From: Lineus longissimus
Taxonomy: Eukaryota; Nemertea; Pilidiophora; Heteronemertea; Lineidae
DNA length: 64,000 nucleotides
Reading direction: 5' to 3'
Assembly (NCBI RefSeq): GCF_910592395.1
Contig: NC_088312.1
Span: 22,697,292 to 22,761,291 of the forward strand
Positions 49,986-60,374 of this stretch are shown here, in pieces. The position numbers were made by a program, and so were the translations under genes. Each line of letters starts with the position of its first letter. Positions within the stretch are counted from its first letter, which is position 1. The notes below the pieces were generated by a model. It worked only from the letters and a program-made list of their open reading frames with translations, searched no databases and had not been told where the DNA came from.

Positions 49986-52900
49986 GTTAACCTAGATGAG
50001 TTCTGATTAAATTTTGTTTAATCAATAATAGATTCCAACCTAAAAATATATTCACTCAACAATTTATGAGACTGTTTTTGCCTCACATTGCGACAATTTA
50101 TGATGTTGCCCATCCATCCAAAACTCTGTCATTAATTTAATTCTAAAATCCAATCAAGTTTATAGTTTTCCCATACGAGACAATTACTGAAAAAGTACGC
50201 ACTTTAATATATATGATGTATAAAGATATAAAATTCATAACATGACATCATCCGATCTCTTGAGAATCATCTCTTTTAGCGAGGATTTAATATTTCAGAT
50301 TTACGTCGACACTTTTTAACAACAGCAATAAAAAAATTCACAACTTTGAAGCCTTTTGTGAATGGGGTAGTTTTTCGTGATCACCAAAATTTGCAAAACT
50401 AAAACGCTGTGATAAAGAAAAAAATTTAATTGATAACACTCAAAATGCTAAATTAAGACAACACCAAAGGTGCATTGTCATAAAACTGAAAACTATAATA
50501 GCCACAAATATTTCCTGGTTATATCAGATGCGACTATTTGGCTGGCAAATCTCAATAGAAGCTTTTCAGTGGCTCTTCCTACTGTCGATTTACCGTCCAT
50601 TGTTTCCCTAACATGTTGTTACTTTATAACCGACCATCACAGAAATGAGCTCGAAAAAGAAAGTGTTTCTGTTATAATAAAAAAAATTTTAAAGAATTTC
50701 ATGCACTCAGCTTATATTTGGGAAAGTGAAACTAATGCAAATCAAGTTATTTTACAGCGACAAGAAAGTTCTTAAAGTAACAAAGAGTCAGTTAATGATG
50801 TCTACCACATTTGATATCAGACTAATCCATCTTTTAGTTAAATTTTATTTCGTATGGATCAATTATGAACAAAATTAATGTTGACATCACACAAAGGATC
50901 AGGCATAATCTCAAAAGTCGATTTTGCAAATTTCATTAGCTGAATTTTCATAAACGAAGTCATGCAAGAAGATTTAGTTTTTTTGAGGAAGAATTTGAAA
51001 GTCTGCCAACTTTAATTACCACAATGCTGGGACAGTGAAGCAAATGTGAGCTTCTCATGCAAATGAGTTTCATGATTATGCATGTTGCATACGTGCCTAG
51101 AGAATTTGTTCAGAAGTTTTTGCATCCTGCGAGATATGATTTGCATGAAGGCAGGAAGCCGACATGGACAATGTTTGGGGCCTGGATGAAAAAGACGGTT
51201 CATTATAATCACATGCAAATATTATTCATTCAAATTTTCCACACAAGCTGTTTTCCTCCTCACTGATACTTTGACAACAACTTCTCAAAGATAATTAGGT
51301 GTAATCAACTATCAGGAAAAGGCCTGGGATAGTAACATCGTCATATCCACAGAGGGAAGTAACGCGGAACTAGCGAAGGAGCGCTGACCGACTCGAGATT
51401 CGAAGATGGTAGATTCGATGATTTGTTTAAGCGCTAACAATATGAGAACTTGACTTTCTTTTTTTCATTAACAGAGGAGATGGAAAGTCAGAGATGAAAG
51501 CATTCTGGTCACCTCTGCCAAGTGGTATTTGAAAGTGTTCTCAAAGACCAGAAAGATACACTTGAAGAGGACAAAGAAACCATGTGTAGGGTAATGATGA
51601 TGGCAGTATATATGTACACATAGGGACCAAAAAGTGACAAAAGAGGTTCATTTGTAAACAAATTGTTCCAAACCACCTCTAGCTCCATAACAATTAGCAA
51701 GTCATTATTGGCAAGCTAATGATAATGATAATGATAGCATCAGATTCGGCAGGCGTAGAATTAGCAATGTCAACAATCGAATGAGCTATTGACGAGTATA
51801 AGTTCCCATTCTGATTAGTGTGGAAGTTATTGAGACATTCCAAGATTCCCCAACAAAGGTAGGACTGATTATTTGACTTGTTCATCAAGGAGAACTTTAA
51901 GACGACCTACTTCAAAACTCTGCATGTGACCACTGAAAGTACTTCTGAAACTCTCACAAGAATATATATGATCAAATCTTGGCACTGACTTATAGCTTGT
52001 AGTTTCCAGGATTGGCCTCCTCTTCTGTTGGAGTCTGTGATAAAAAGATATTGATAAAGATATCAGTCATCATCTTCTTCTCTTCTTCTTCTTCAGCTTC
52101 CATGTGTGCTCAAAGGCAGTAGTGTGTATCACTGCTATTTCTATCACAGTGCCAAAGATACGCCTGGTCACTCACCTGCGTCTCCACTTCCATTTTTTTC
52201 TCTCCAAACATATCTAAATGAAAATCTCATTTCACTCACTCTTCTTATTGGCTTCTTATCGGATGGAGTACTTTATTCCATGTTAACATGCCACCTTGTG
52301 TTATCAGAAGCCCCCTGAGATGGTTAAACGAAACCGCATCGAATATCCACATCCTTGCTTTGAGTACACTTGCCGGAAGACCAGCTATTTTTACCAGGTG
52401 GTACTGTTAGTAGTTCCATTAGAAAGAGCCGTTGCTCCCAATTTCTGGTGCTTTCTGGTGCTCGGAGACATGATAAGGCGAGTTGAACTCTTGCCTCCCA
52501 AATTCAAAAGGGCACCTGAGGAATTTGCTCCTGATAGTGATGAAGGGTTAGCCGAGATCTGTGAGCCAATGGCAAACTGGAAGCCTTGCATTACAACCCC
52601 TACCACACAAGTTGCATGCAAGAAGAGGGACAAGATTTGCATTCCAGACTGTACAAATGATCAGCGGGCTGTTGGATCAGTCTTTTGAAAGTTGGAAGTA
52701 TGGCATCCAAATTCCTACACATAGGAATGCACCTCAATGGAAACAACAGACACGTTGTTTAATGATACACCTTTAACTTAAGTGGAACCTGCACACCTAC
52801 ACACCTGGTAGCCAACAAAAAGGTGCAAAGCTTTCTAACACAAGATGCTATCAATTTCATTTCAGTGGTTTTTCACCTTTAAACTTTCATTGTCACTGAG

Positions 52901-53603
52901 TGATGCACCTTTACCTGGGTTCAGCCCATGGCTATGCCAGAAGTTTCTTTAGTACTTTCTCTCTTAGCTACTCAAATATGAAGTGTTCAGGTTAAGACCT
53001 TACCAAGGTATTTAAGTAACTCTACCGCAAAGGTGATACTTCCGAGGGTAGTGCTATCTCTCAAGAAGTGGCCACTCAAAGACAAGTAGGATATGAAACA
53101 CTGATTTCGGTAGGCAATTCACATCAACAATCAACTGCTTTTTAATACAGAGAAACTATGAGTGAACGATGATACAGCACCTGTTGCAAAAACCTCCCCA
53201 GTGGTCTTCCAGCTCTCTAGAGCAAGGCTAACCATCTCAGTCTCTGAGCAAACCAACATCATGCTGAAGTCAACCTCTAAACCGCGCCCTTGCATGGACC
53301 CGACATCGATCTTAAACGTGGACCCTAGGAGCCGCATTCAAACTTTAAAACCGAGATAGCACTGTTTCTTCTTGGGAGGTGGTTAGACTCGATTTGGATG
53401 GGTGGAAGACCCTCAGAGAGGTTTGAGTTAACACAGGGAGTACATATAAGTAAGAAATTTGGGCTGCTCCCAGGAAACTAACTAATGATGCTCATTCTCA
53501 TTCAGAGCAGAGATAACGTTTAAATCAGATTGTCCATTACTTCTTCTTGGCGAGGATTCTGGAGTGAACTGATACACCGACTTCTTCATAATCTCTTCAA
53601 GGT
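49986..53603. other. No gene recognised
   Basis: This is AT-rich at 50.0-51.3 kb and more mixed afterwards. A pyrimidine (CTT) tract lies at 52071-52094. The 130-codon frame at 52296-52688 has no recognisable domain and is within chance length. Both strands are open over much of 52300-52780. Confidence 0.45.
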
Positions 53604-53612
53604 TTTAATCTA
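53604..53612. repeat. Left target-site duplication of element B copy 2
   Basis: TTTAATCTA, repeated exactly at 53857-53865. Confidence 0.85.
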
Positions 53613-53856
53613 GGCCGGGTCTATTTGGCAAGCCGCTCGCCGAACAGGCATCTTTTTTTGTCCTGTTTGGAGAGCCACTTGCCAAACAGCACTAAAAAGC
53701 CACCCTGTTCGGCCAGCCGGGCTTGCCAAACAGGTAAAAAATCTACCCTGTTTGGCGAGCTGGAGACTTTACTTTAATATTAATGAGTTCGGCTCTCCAC
53801 TCAGGACAAGAAATAGTCGCTGTTTGGTAAGCCGGGCTTGCCAAGTAGTCACTTCC
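53613..53856. mobile_element. 244-bp modular-hairpin element (element B), copy 2
   Basis: Same orientation, same length and nearly the same sequence as 37458-37701, with only scattered substitutions. It is bracketed by its own 9-bp duplication TTTAATCTA. Equal length and intact ends with different TSDs define the element precisely. The 88-codon plus frame at 53752-54018 runs out of the element and is not a gene. Confidence 0.9.
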
Positions 53857-53865
53857 TTTAATCTA
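53857..53865. repeat. Right target-site duplication of element B copy 2
   Basis: TTTAATCTA, identical to 53604-53612. Confidence 0.85.
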
Positions 53866-54238
53866 TCAGGTGAGCTCTTACAAAAGTACAATGCAGACTA
53901 CTTTCCTTGGCAAACGCTTCTGACAAACATATTTCCTTTTTATCTTGTTTTCAGCTCAATTCCTGCATTTCTGATTGCCGAAATGATCAGAGAAGGTTTT
54001 TCAGATGCATTAGGATAAAATGATATGCAGGCCTCTTCATATACCTCTGAAACTTGTTTTAATCAGTGCTGGCTTTAACGAATTTCCATCTTGTATCAAT
54101 TAACAAAGTAGTGATTCATTGAATGAAACAAGCAGACGTGCTGTGTCATCAACATAAGATACTGAAACCTGTAACCGGTCTGCCAGACTACAAACTGATG
54201 GGATACAAGGTACCAATGACCATCTCACTCATCACCAG

Positions 54239-54279
54239 AGTCCATCATCACATTAGCAGGTTCTTTCAAGAGTAAAATG
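54239..54279 (+). repeat. 41-bp direct repeat left of element D copy 1
   Basis: The 41-bp word starting AGTCCATCATCACATTAGCA recurs at 54500-54540 with one mismatch, on the other side of the ~222-bp repeat D. It is either an unusually long target duplication or a sign that the region duplicated in tandem and one unit was later replaced. Confidence 0.85.
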
Positions 54280-54499
54280 ACAAACTTAGCGCACCTAGTG
54301 TTGGAGTGGCCAAACCTTCCGAGTAATGGGGTCAGCCTTCATGGAGAAAGCGATATTACATCACAAGTTTAGGGGAATGACACCATTTTCATCAGAGTCC
54401 GACTCCATAACTCAGTTGAGATCTGCCATTCGGCTGTCAGGGGCGCTGACCTAGAAAGCTACGGATTGTCGCCTGTAACTGACGTAGCTTGTACCATCC
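54278..54499. mobile_element. ~222-bp dispersed repeat (element D), copy 1
   Basis: Starts TGACAAACTTAGCGCACC and ends GTACCATCC. It is nearly identical to 56356-56577 in the same orientation. No clear terminal inverted repeat, tail or RNA polymerase III boxes are seen, so the class is unknown. It is flanked by 41-bp direct repeats here but not at the second copy. Confidence 0.75.
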
Positions 54500-54540
54500 A
54501 GTCCATCATGACATTAGCAGGTTCTTTCAAGAGTAAAATG
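54500..54540 (+). repeat. 41-bp direct repeat right of element D copy 1
   Basis: Matches 54239-54279 with a single C/G difference. Both copies end in TTTCAAGAGTAAAATG. Confidence 0.85.
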
Positions 54541-56355
54541 GTCCGAACTAAATGTTTTTTCGTGGAAAAAAATCTCACCGCAGTGTTTGTCTAGTTGCTG
54601 GGAAAACAATTCTAGTTACTATGCAAAATCATTAAATATGTAAATAATATTTTTCATGGCGATGGCAATTCATTGGCCAAAAATAAATTGAAGAGACTGA
54701 TCAGACTATGGGGAATAACATCAAATCAACATTGCTGAAAGCTTTGTATAATGCTCATGCTAGTATCGAATTTTAAAAAACTTGGTATAATTCTGTAATC
54801 AATTTTAGTGAGTGAATGTTTTACTCTGCCACCAGATTTTCACGGACTGTTAGTTTATTTTGCATGTTTGGGTGTGGAAATGGTGGTCCCTTCCCAGGCG
54901 TCCCGTCATAAAACAGCTCTGTCCCTAATGCCGCCTTTCAATCACATGTACACCTTGTACATCTTGTAATATTTGAATTGACCTTGGAATTCTGAATAGT
55001 GATTCTTGGGAGTCTTAGATCCACCCATGATGTGGCTGGTTATCTTCACAGCCATTGACAACACAACACCTCGACGAAAGCACACTATTAGGTCTCTATA
55101 TTTGACCAGAAAAACAGTCATCAATACCAGACACATACTCCCATTCCCATATATACAATTCATCCTGTAGATGGCCTCAAGGGGCAATTGGCTCTCAGGA
55201 AAGACCGAGCAAAAAACTAATCCATTTTCTCTCGCTGACATCAGAAGACAGATGTGGAATGGTGGGCAATTCCCATGGGATCCCGGAGGATACACAGGCT
55301 ACTGTAGATTTGTGTAGACCTGTGTAACCAGTGGCAGACTCGGTCATAGGCAAGCAAAGAAGAAGGATGTAAAAGGGAGGAGGCCTGACCAGATAGCTAC
55401 GAGTCTGATGCCATTCCCAATCTAAGCACCACCTCATGTGCCAGAGATGTAGGGGGGGGGGGGTCATCTGTCATTATCAATGAGTACTTAAAAAATGTTG
55501 AGAGCATACATTTATCACTGACCTCCCCCCCCCCCGCGTACGCCAATGGTGGACCAGCATCCCTTCCAAGTAAGATGGAAACTCCTCGTCATCTAGAAGT
55601 CATCTAGTTAATAGATTGGTCAAATTGAGTGGTCATTGGTAACATCCTTATGAACAATTTATTGACACCACAGCCAAAGCACATTAGCTGATATGTTCTA
55701 TATATCGATGTCCCATCATTAATTGAGATCGGATGGTTAGGGACCAGACAACTTCAGTAAATGTCCCATTATAAAGTGGCCTCAGAGGTGTCAGATAGGG
55801 ACTACACTAGAATTCAGTAAAGCAATGAGTTTGTGGATGTGAACGACGCTGATTACAAAGTGGATGAGAATGCCCAAAACAAAATGAGTTCTGGTGACAT
55901 AAGAGGTATGAGAATGACAGAAAAAAAGGCTGAGGGTAAAAAGATGACAAACTTAAGAACAGTGTTATGTAATTAAGCTCAACAGCCATTAACCTGACTA
56001 ACATTGTCAATACCCACGCACCTCTCATCAATTTTATAATTCCGTGGGTGAGAATAAAATGTGACCCGCAGCACCTCCCAACCGGCGCACAGCGCTTGTC
56101 TCGATCTTCAATGCTTTTAAGGTGGCAGGTAAATTGCTTTTAAAGCACCAGGCACAGCTAAGAGCATCTTAGAAACTTGGCAGCCTCTCGGGGTTCACTT
56201 TAGATGAGATTAAGAACTATTTGTCTTTTGGAGATTGCACTTCATGTGAGACATTGTCAGAATCTATTAGCACATTGGTGGAAGTTACGAGGGTCCTAGG
56301 AGAATGGCCAACCCAACATTTAAAAAAAATGTAGATTTGGAGCAGAGATTTTTTG
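54541..56355. other. No gene recognised; facing G- and C-tracts
   Basis: Only chance-length frames. A G-tract of twelve (about 55452-55463) and a C-tract of eleven (about 55525-55535) face each other 61 bp apart, in the contexts GGGTCATCTG and CACTGACCTCCC. Confidence 0.5.
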
Positions 56356-56577
56356 TGACAAACTTAGCGCACCTAGTGTTGGAGTGGCCAAACCTTCCGA
56401 GTAATGGGGTCAGCCTTCATGGAGAAAGCGATATTACATCACAGTTTTAGGGGAATGACACCATTTTCATCAGAGTCCGACTCCATAACTCAGTTGTGAT
56501 CTGCCATTCGGCTGTCAGGTGCGCTGACCTAGAAAGCCACGGATTGTCGCCTGTAACTGACGTAACTTGTACCATCC
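56356..56577. mobile_element. ~222-bp dispersed repeat (element D), copy 2
   Basis: Second copy of element D, same orientation and length as 54278-54499, with a few substitutions (for example CACAGTTTTAG for CACAAGTTTAG). No target duplication could be found next to it. Confidence 0.75.
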
Positions 56578-56848
56578 TTTCCAGCAGAAATAGAAATGCG
56601 AGTGTTAACAATAATACACTTCATTTTTGATCGATATCTGTGGTGCCTGCATTTCGTTGGGTCACAGACGTTTGAAGTGTTTCTGGAGACAGACTTCAGA
56701 TTGGTACAGTTTTCAAATAATGTTTTGAAACATTTGTGGGTGGGTGATTTGATACTCAACAGATACTATTACGGTGCACAAACACATTATATTGTAACAG
56801 CAGGTGCACATCCGGTCCTTAGAGTTTTGCAGTTTGGAAAACAGCAGA

Positions 56849-56992
56849 CTCGTCCCTAAGATCCGTAAGCCAGGCAAAAAGAAGCTGGGTGCTGTTTGTC
56901 TAGTGTAATGGCACCCAGGGTGCTTATTGTCCAGTCGATCTCGAACCTGGGTACCATTTGTCGGCACCCAGGACGACATCCACCCTTTCAGC
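56849..56992 (+). mobile_element. Solo arm of fold-back element C
   Basis: This ~144-bp segment matches the outer part of the right arm of element C (45991-46133), ending in the same CCCTTTCAGC terminus. No opposite arm lies within several hundred bases upstream. It is a truncated copy, a product of arm deletion, or a related single-arm element. It preserves GGTGCTTATTG and CCAGTCGATCTCGAACC. Confidence 0.85.
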
Positions 56993-57643
56993 GTAATCTG
57001 ACACACTTTAAGGGGGTCTAAAGCGTGGGGCCATGTGGATCAACCCCATATAGATATAAATAACAAAATCATCTGAGATACTGCATATCCAAAACCAATT
57101 CCCCATATGAATATATCATTGGTCTTCACGTGCTATACCCACTTGACCTTTAGAGATGGAAACCACTCTGCCAGATCCAGGTTGGAAACCCATCTGCCAG
57201 ATCTTCAACGATAAATATCCCCCAATCAAATTAGGAATGCACATCGATGTTACCACGTTAATTCATGGGTGAAATATACACAAATTTATTCCATATATCG
57301 CCGGTTCTCAAATCTTTCATTTGGAGCGAGGACCAATGAGAAGTTCAGAATGCTCTCCCTGTGCATTTTCTGAAGAAACAAGCAAGAGAAGCCGTGAAAA
57401 ATTAGACGAAATTAAAAGTTTACGAGACCAATCATGTTAGCGGCCAGCAGCAAGCCTCTCGAGACAAACACCGTCTCTCAACTAATTAGCCACTTTGACG
57501 GTTATATACGGTTATAGGCAAGAGAATTCGATTGGAATTCTGAGAATATTCCCTTGTTCACCCTTGCCAAGAAAATCTAGAAAAGTGCTGTCGTATGGTG
57601 ACTGCTTGCCTCCTCATACATCCTTATTTGGAGTTCCACCCAG

Positions 57644-57700
57644 AGGGAGGACCAGAAATGCAACCTTGGACACAAAGTCTGGAGCCAGTATCATGAAGAA
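57644..57700 (+). CDS. Possible small internal exon, unknown gene (weak)
   Basis: A pyrimidine-rich stretch ending in CCACCCAG (57636-57643) is a fair acceptor and GAAGAA/GTAAGT (57695-57706) is a consensus donor. Between them, 57 nt are open in the frame REDQKCNLGHKVWSQYHEE and end in phase 0. A second frame is open over a longer 210-nt stretch (57495-57704). The donor sits about 20 bp before the 54-bp minisatellite. No family was recognised. Confidence 0.15.
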
Positions 57701-57719
57701 GTAAGTGTCAAATTTGTAT

Positions 57720-58532
57720 TTTCTGGCATCTGATCTGGAGAGCTAGAATTAGGACTAGTTCTTTGTGCCTTAGTTTCTGGCATCTGATCTGGAGAGCTCG
57801 AATTAGGACTAGTTCTTTGTGCCTTAGTTTCTGGCATCTGATCTGGAGAGCTCGAATTAGGACTAGTTCTTTGCGCCTGAGTTTCTGGCATCTGATCTGG
57901 AGAGCTAGAATTAGGACTAGTTCTTTGCGCCTGAGTTTCTGGCATCTGATCTGGAGAGCTCGAATTAGGACTAGTTCTTTGCGCCTTAGTTTCTGGCATC
58001 TGATCTGGAGAGCTAGAATTAGGACTAGTTCTTTGCGCCTGAGTTTCTGGCATCTGATCTGGAGAGCTCGAATTAGGACTAGTTCTTTGTGCCTTAGTTT
58101 CTGGCATCTGATCTGGAGAGCTAGAATTAGGACTAGTTCTTTGTGCCTTAGTTTCTGGCATCTGATCTGGAGAGCTCGAATTAGGACTAGTTCTTTGTGC
58201 CTTAGTTTCTGGCATCTGATCTGGAGAGCTCGAATTAGGACTAGTTCTTTGCGCCTTAGTTTCTGGCATCTGATCTGGAGAGATCGAATTAGGACTAGTT
58301 CTTTGTGCCTTAGTTTCTGGCATCTGATCTGGAGAGCTCGAATTAGGACAAGTTCTTTGTGCCTTAGTTTCTGGCATCTGATCTGGAGAGATCGAATTAG
58401 GACTAGTTCTTTGTGCCTTAGTTTCTGGCATCTGATCTGGAGAGATCGAATTAGGACTAGTTCTTTGCGCCTTAGTTTCTGGCATCTGATCTGGAGAGCT
58501 CGAATTAGGACTAGTTCTTTGCGCCTTAGTTT
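57720..58532. repeat. 54-bp minisatellite, 15 copies, open on both strands
   Basis: Fifteen exact-length 54-bp units begin TTTCTGGCATCTGATCTGG at 57720 + 54k. As 54 is divisible by three, both strands read as 18-residue repeats: minus PETKAQRTSPNSSSPDQM, plus CLSFWHLIWRARIRTSSL. Differences among units are about equally silent and replacing on either strand. On minus, K/Q, S/I and S/C replace while gca/gcg and agc-preceding tct/tcg are silent; on plus, C/R and A/D replace. So there is no sign of selection for either peptide. The minus frame is preceded directly by TAA outside the array. I judge it a non-coding minisatellite, though a repeat-containing exon cannot be excluded. Confidence 0.97.
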
Positions 58533-60319
58533 AGAAAAAGATAAAACAAATATAGGGGTTTACGGTAACTAGAATTCACTTTCCCATGATTATCTTCAGA
58601 CAAGTAAGTCAAAGTGTCGCCCAAAGCAAAGTAACCGTTTGCCTATCGATGACATGAATGATCAAACACAGCCTGTACCATTCAGTCCCCAAGGCAGATC
58701 AATCACTTGCAATGGCACACTAGGGCCACAGGAATCACAATCGACTTGGTGGGTGGAAGGGAGGCCATGTGAATAATACTTCAGCAAAGAAGTACGTACA
58801 TGCAAGACAGTTTTTGTATCAGCTCTGCATAAGCAAATGTCCAAACTGGCAAAAGATTGATATTTCATCTTCAGCAGCTTCCAATGAACCTTAAAGAGGA
58901 AAAAGTTCACCTGTAGCCATCTGGGATCACAAACAATAGTCTGCCTGGGTAGAAGATATGTGATACGAATAATGCTTCATCATAGAGGTACACGCTGGAC
59001 AGTTATTGTATCAGCTCTGGTCTGACTTCTCCCAATGAATTCATTTCAAGAAACACAAATACCCAGTCAATGGAGAGCAGCCAAATCAATTTATTGGATC
59101 TCTCTTACAAATGTTGAAGTGGTTATCGTGTATATACATGTAGTTTACATACACTTGTGCTGATGGTAACAACCGTGAATATGAGGACCAGGCAGTTTGG
59201 TAATGGATACAAGGATACCAATGGTTTCCCCGTTGATGCCTGGAAGTACCAGGCAAATCAAGTTGAAATCTTATTACTTTTGCCATTTCGGGGTCTGGCG
59301 AACTATGAGCTATTACTTGACATTAATTTTTTGTGTGATTCCACACAGAAAATGCGGCAGTTTAGAAAAAGAATTTATATTTCATTGAAACCTCCCACCC
59401 ATCCCATCCAGAAAAAGTCCATTCCTTCATCACGAAACCTATTAATTGGGCAATTCATGGTATCTTTCACACGAGACCAAAAATCTGAAGAAAAAATATG
59501 GAAATTCCATCAAACAGTATCGCGCCACTTGCTATCTCGATTGGATGTAGAAGAGAATGTGGCCGGCCAAATCAATCACTCGCAGTTTGAAGCAAAGCCC
59601 AAGGGTGTCTATAGCCAATAGTCATGTTGATACTTGTCTGGTTCAGTAAGCCCTATACGGGTGATACAATTGTTGCTGGTGCTTCTAGATGGTAAAGCTA
59701 TCCATCACCATTTATGGCGTATTCTAAAAGATCCTGAACACTTTCGAGGGAACCTTCATTCAAAAATTGATTGACAAGGAGCTTAGAATGCGGATAATGA
59801 AAACTGCATCCTTTTTTTATGTAATCATATCATTCCACTGCTGTTAAGACACGTTCGCTCCGTGGAGTGAACCTAGGCTGTCATTTCAAGGCAGATCTCA
59901 TGAGTTTGAGAGCACCCTCATGACGTTTTGACTCCCACTACCAATTTGATTTCAACTCAGGAGTGGGAATGGGTGTGCAACCTCTCTCCTAACACACCTT
60001 GCTGTTGTTAATGTTGAGCGAGTGTCATCAAGTTATTACTTGATAAATGGGATGTAATAAGTTAAAATGCCTCGTCAAAATATTTGTTGGATACAATTTA
60101 TGGTTTATAGATGTGAGACGTGACGAATTGGATCAGGAATACTAGCTGATATTCTAATGAAAAGTAATTTAGTTTTCGATCATGAAATATTCTGAGTAAT
60201 TGCTCAGCATGTGTGACTATAATGATTCTGTATCTCTTGAAGGGGCGATAAAGGCAAGTTTATGCAGTGGCTACTGACTGAATCATCTATTTCTTCCTTT
60301 TCCTTATATCCCTGTTAAG
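58533..60319. other. No gene recognised; one old duplication
   Basis: Segments near 58765 and 58965 share AATAATRCTTCA and AGTTNTTGTATCAGCTCTG in order, about 200 bp apart, indicating an old tandem duplication. The 154-codon plus frame (59157-59621) has no recognisable domain and is about the longest expected by chance. Confidence 0.45.
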
Positions 60320-60374
60320 CTTCCACTGAAGAAGCAAAAGCAGAAAACAGCACAGGCATCTGATAAATTTCAAT
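60320..60374 (+). CDS. Possible 55-nt internal exon, unknown gene (weak)
   Basis: A long pyrimidine tract ending CCCTGTTAAG (to 60319), with a branch-point-like CTGAC at 60274-60278, forms a strong acceptor. AAT/GTAAGT (60372-60380) is a consensus donor. The 55 nt between are open in one phase as LPLKKQKQKTAQASDKFQ, a Lys/Gln-rich hydrophilic peptide, leaving phase 1 at the donor. It would be in frame with the possible exon at 57644-57700. No protein family recognised. Short open intervals between good splice sites do occur by chance. Confidence 0.22.

Noticed and set aside
57691-58572. 264- and 269-codon repeat proteins on opposite strands
   Set aside because: Both come from the 54-bp array. 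Unit differences show no bias to silent changes on either strand, and the minus frame has a TAA directly outside the array.
59157-59621. 154-codon plus-strand frame
   Set aside because: Longest non-repeat frame, but within chance expectation by the same rough estimate, with no recognisable domain.
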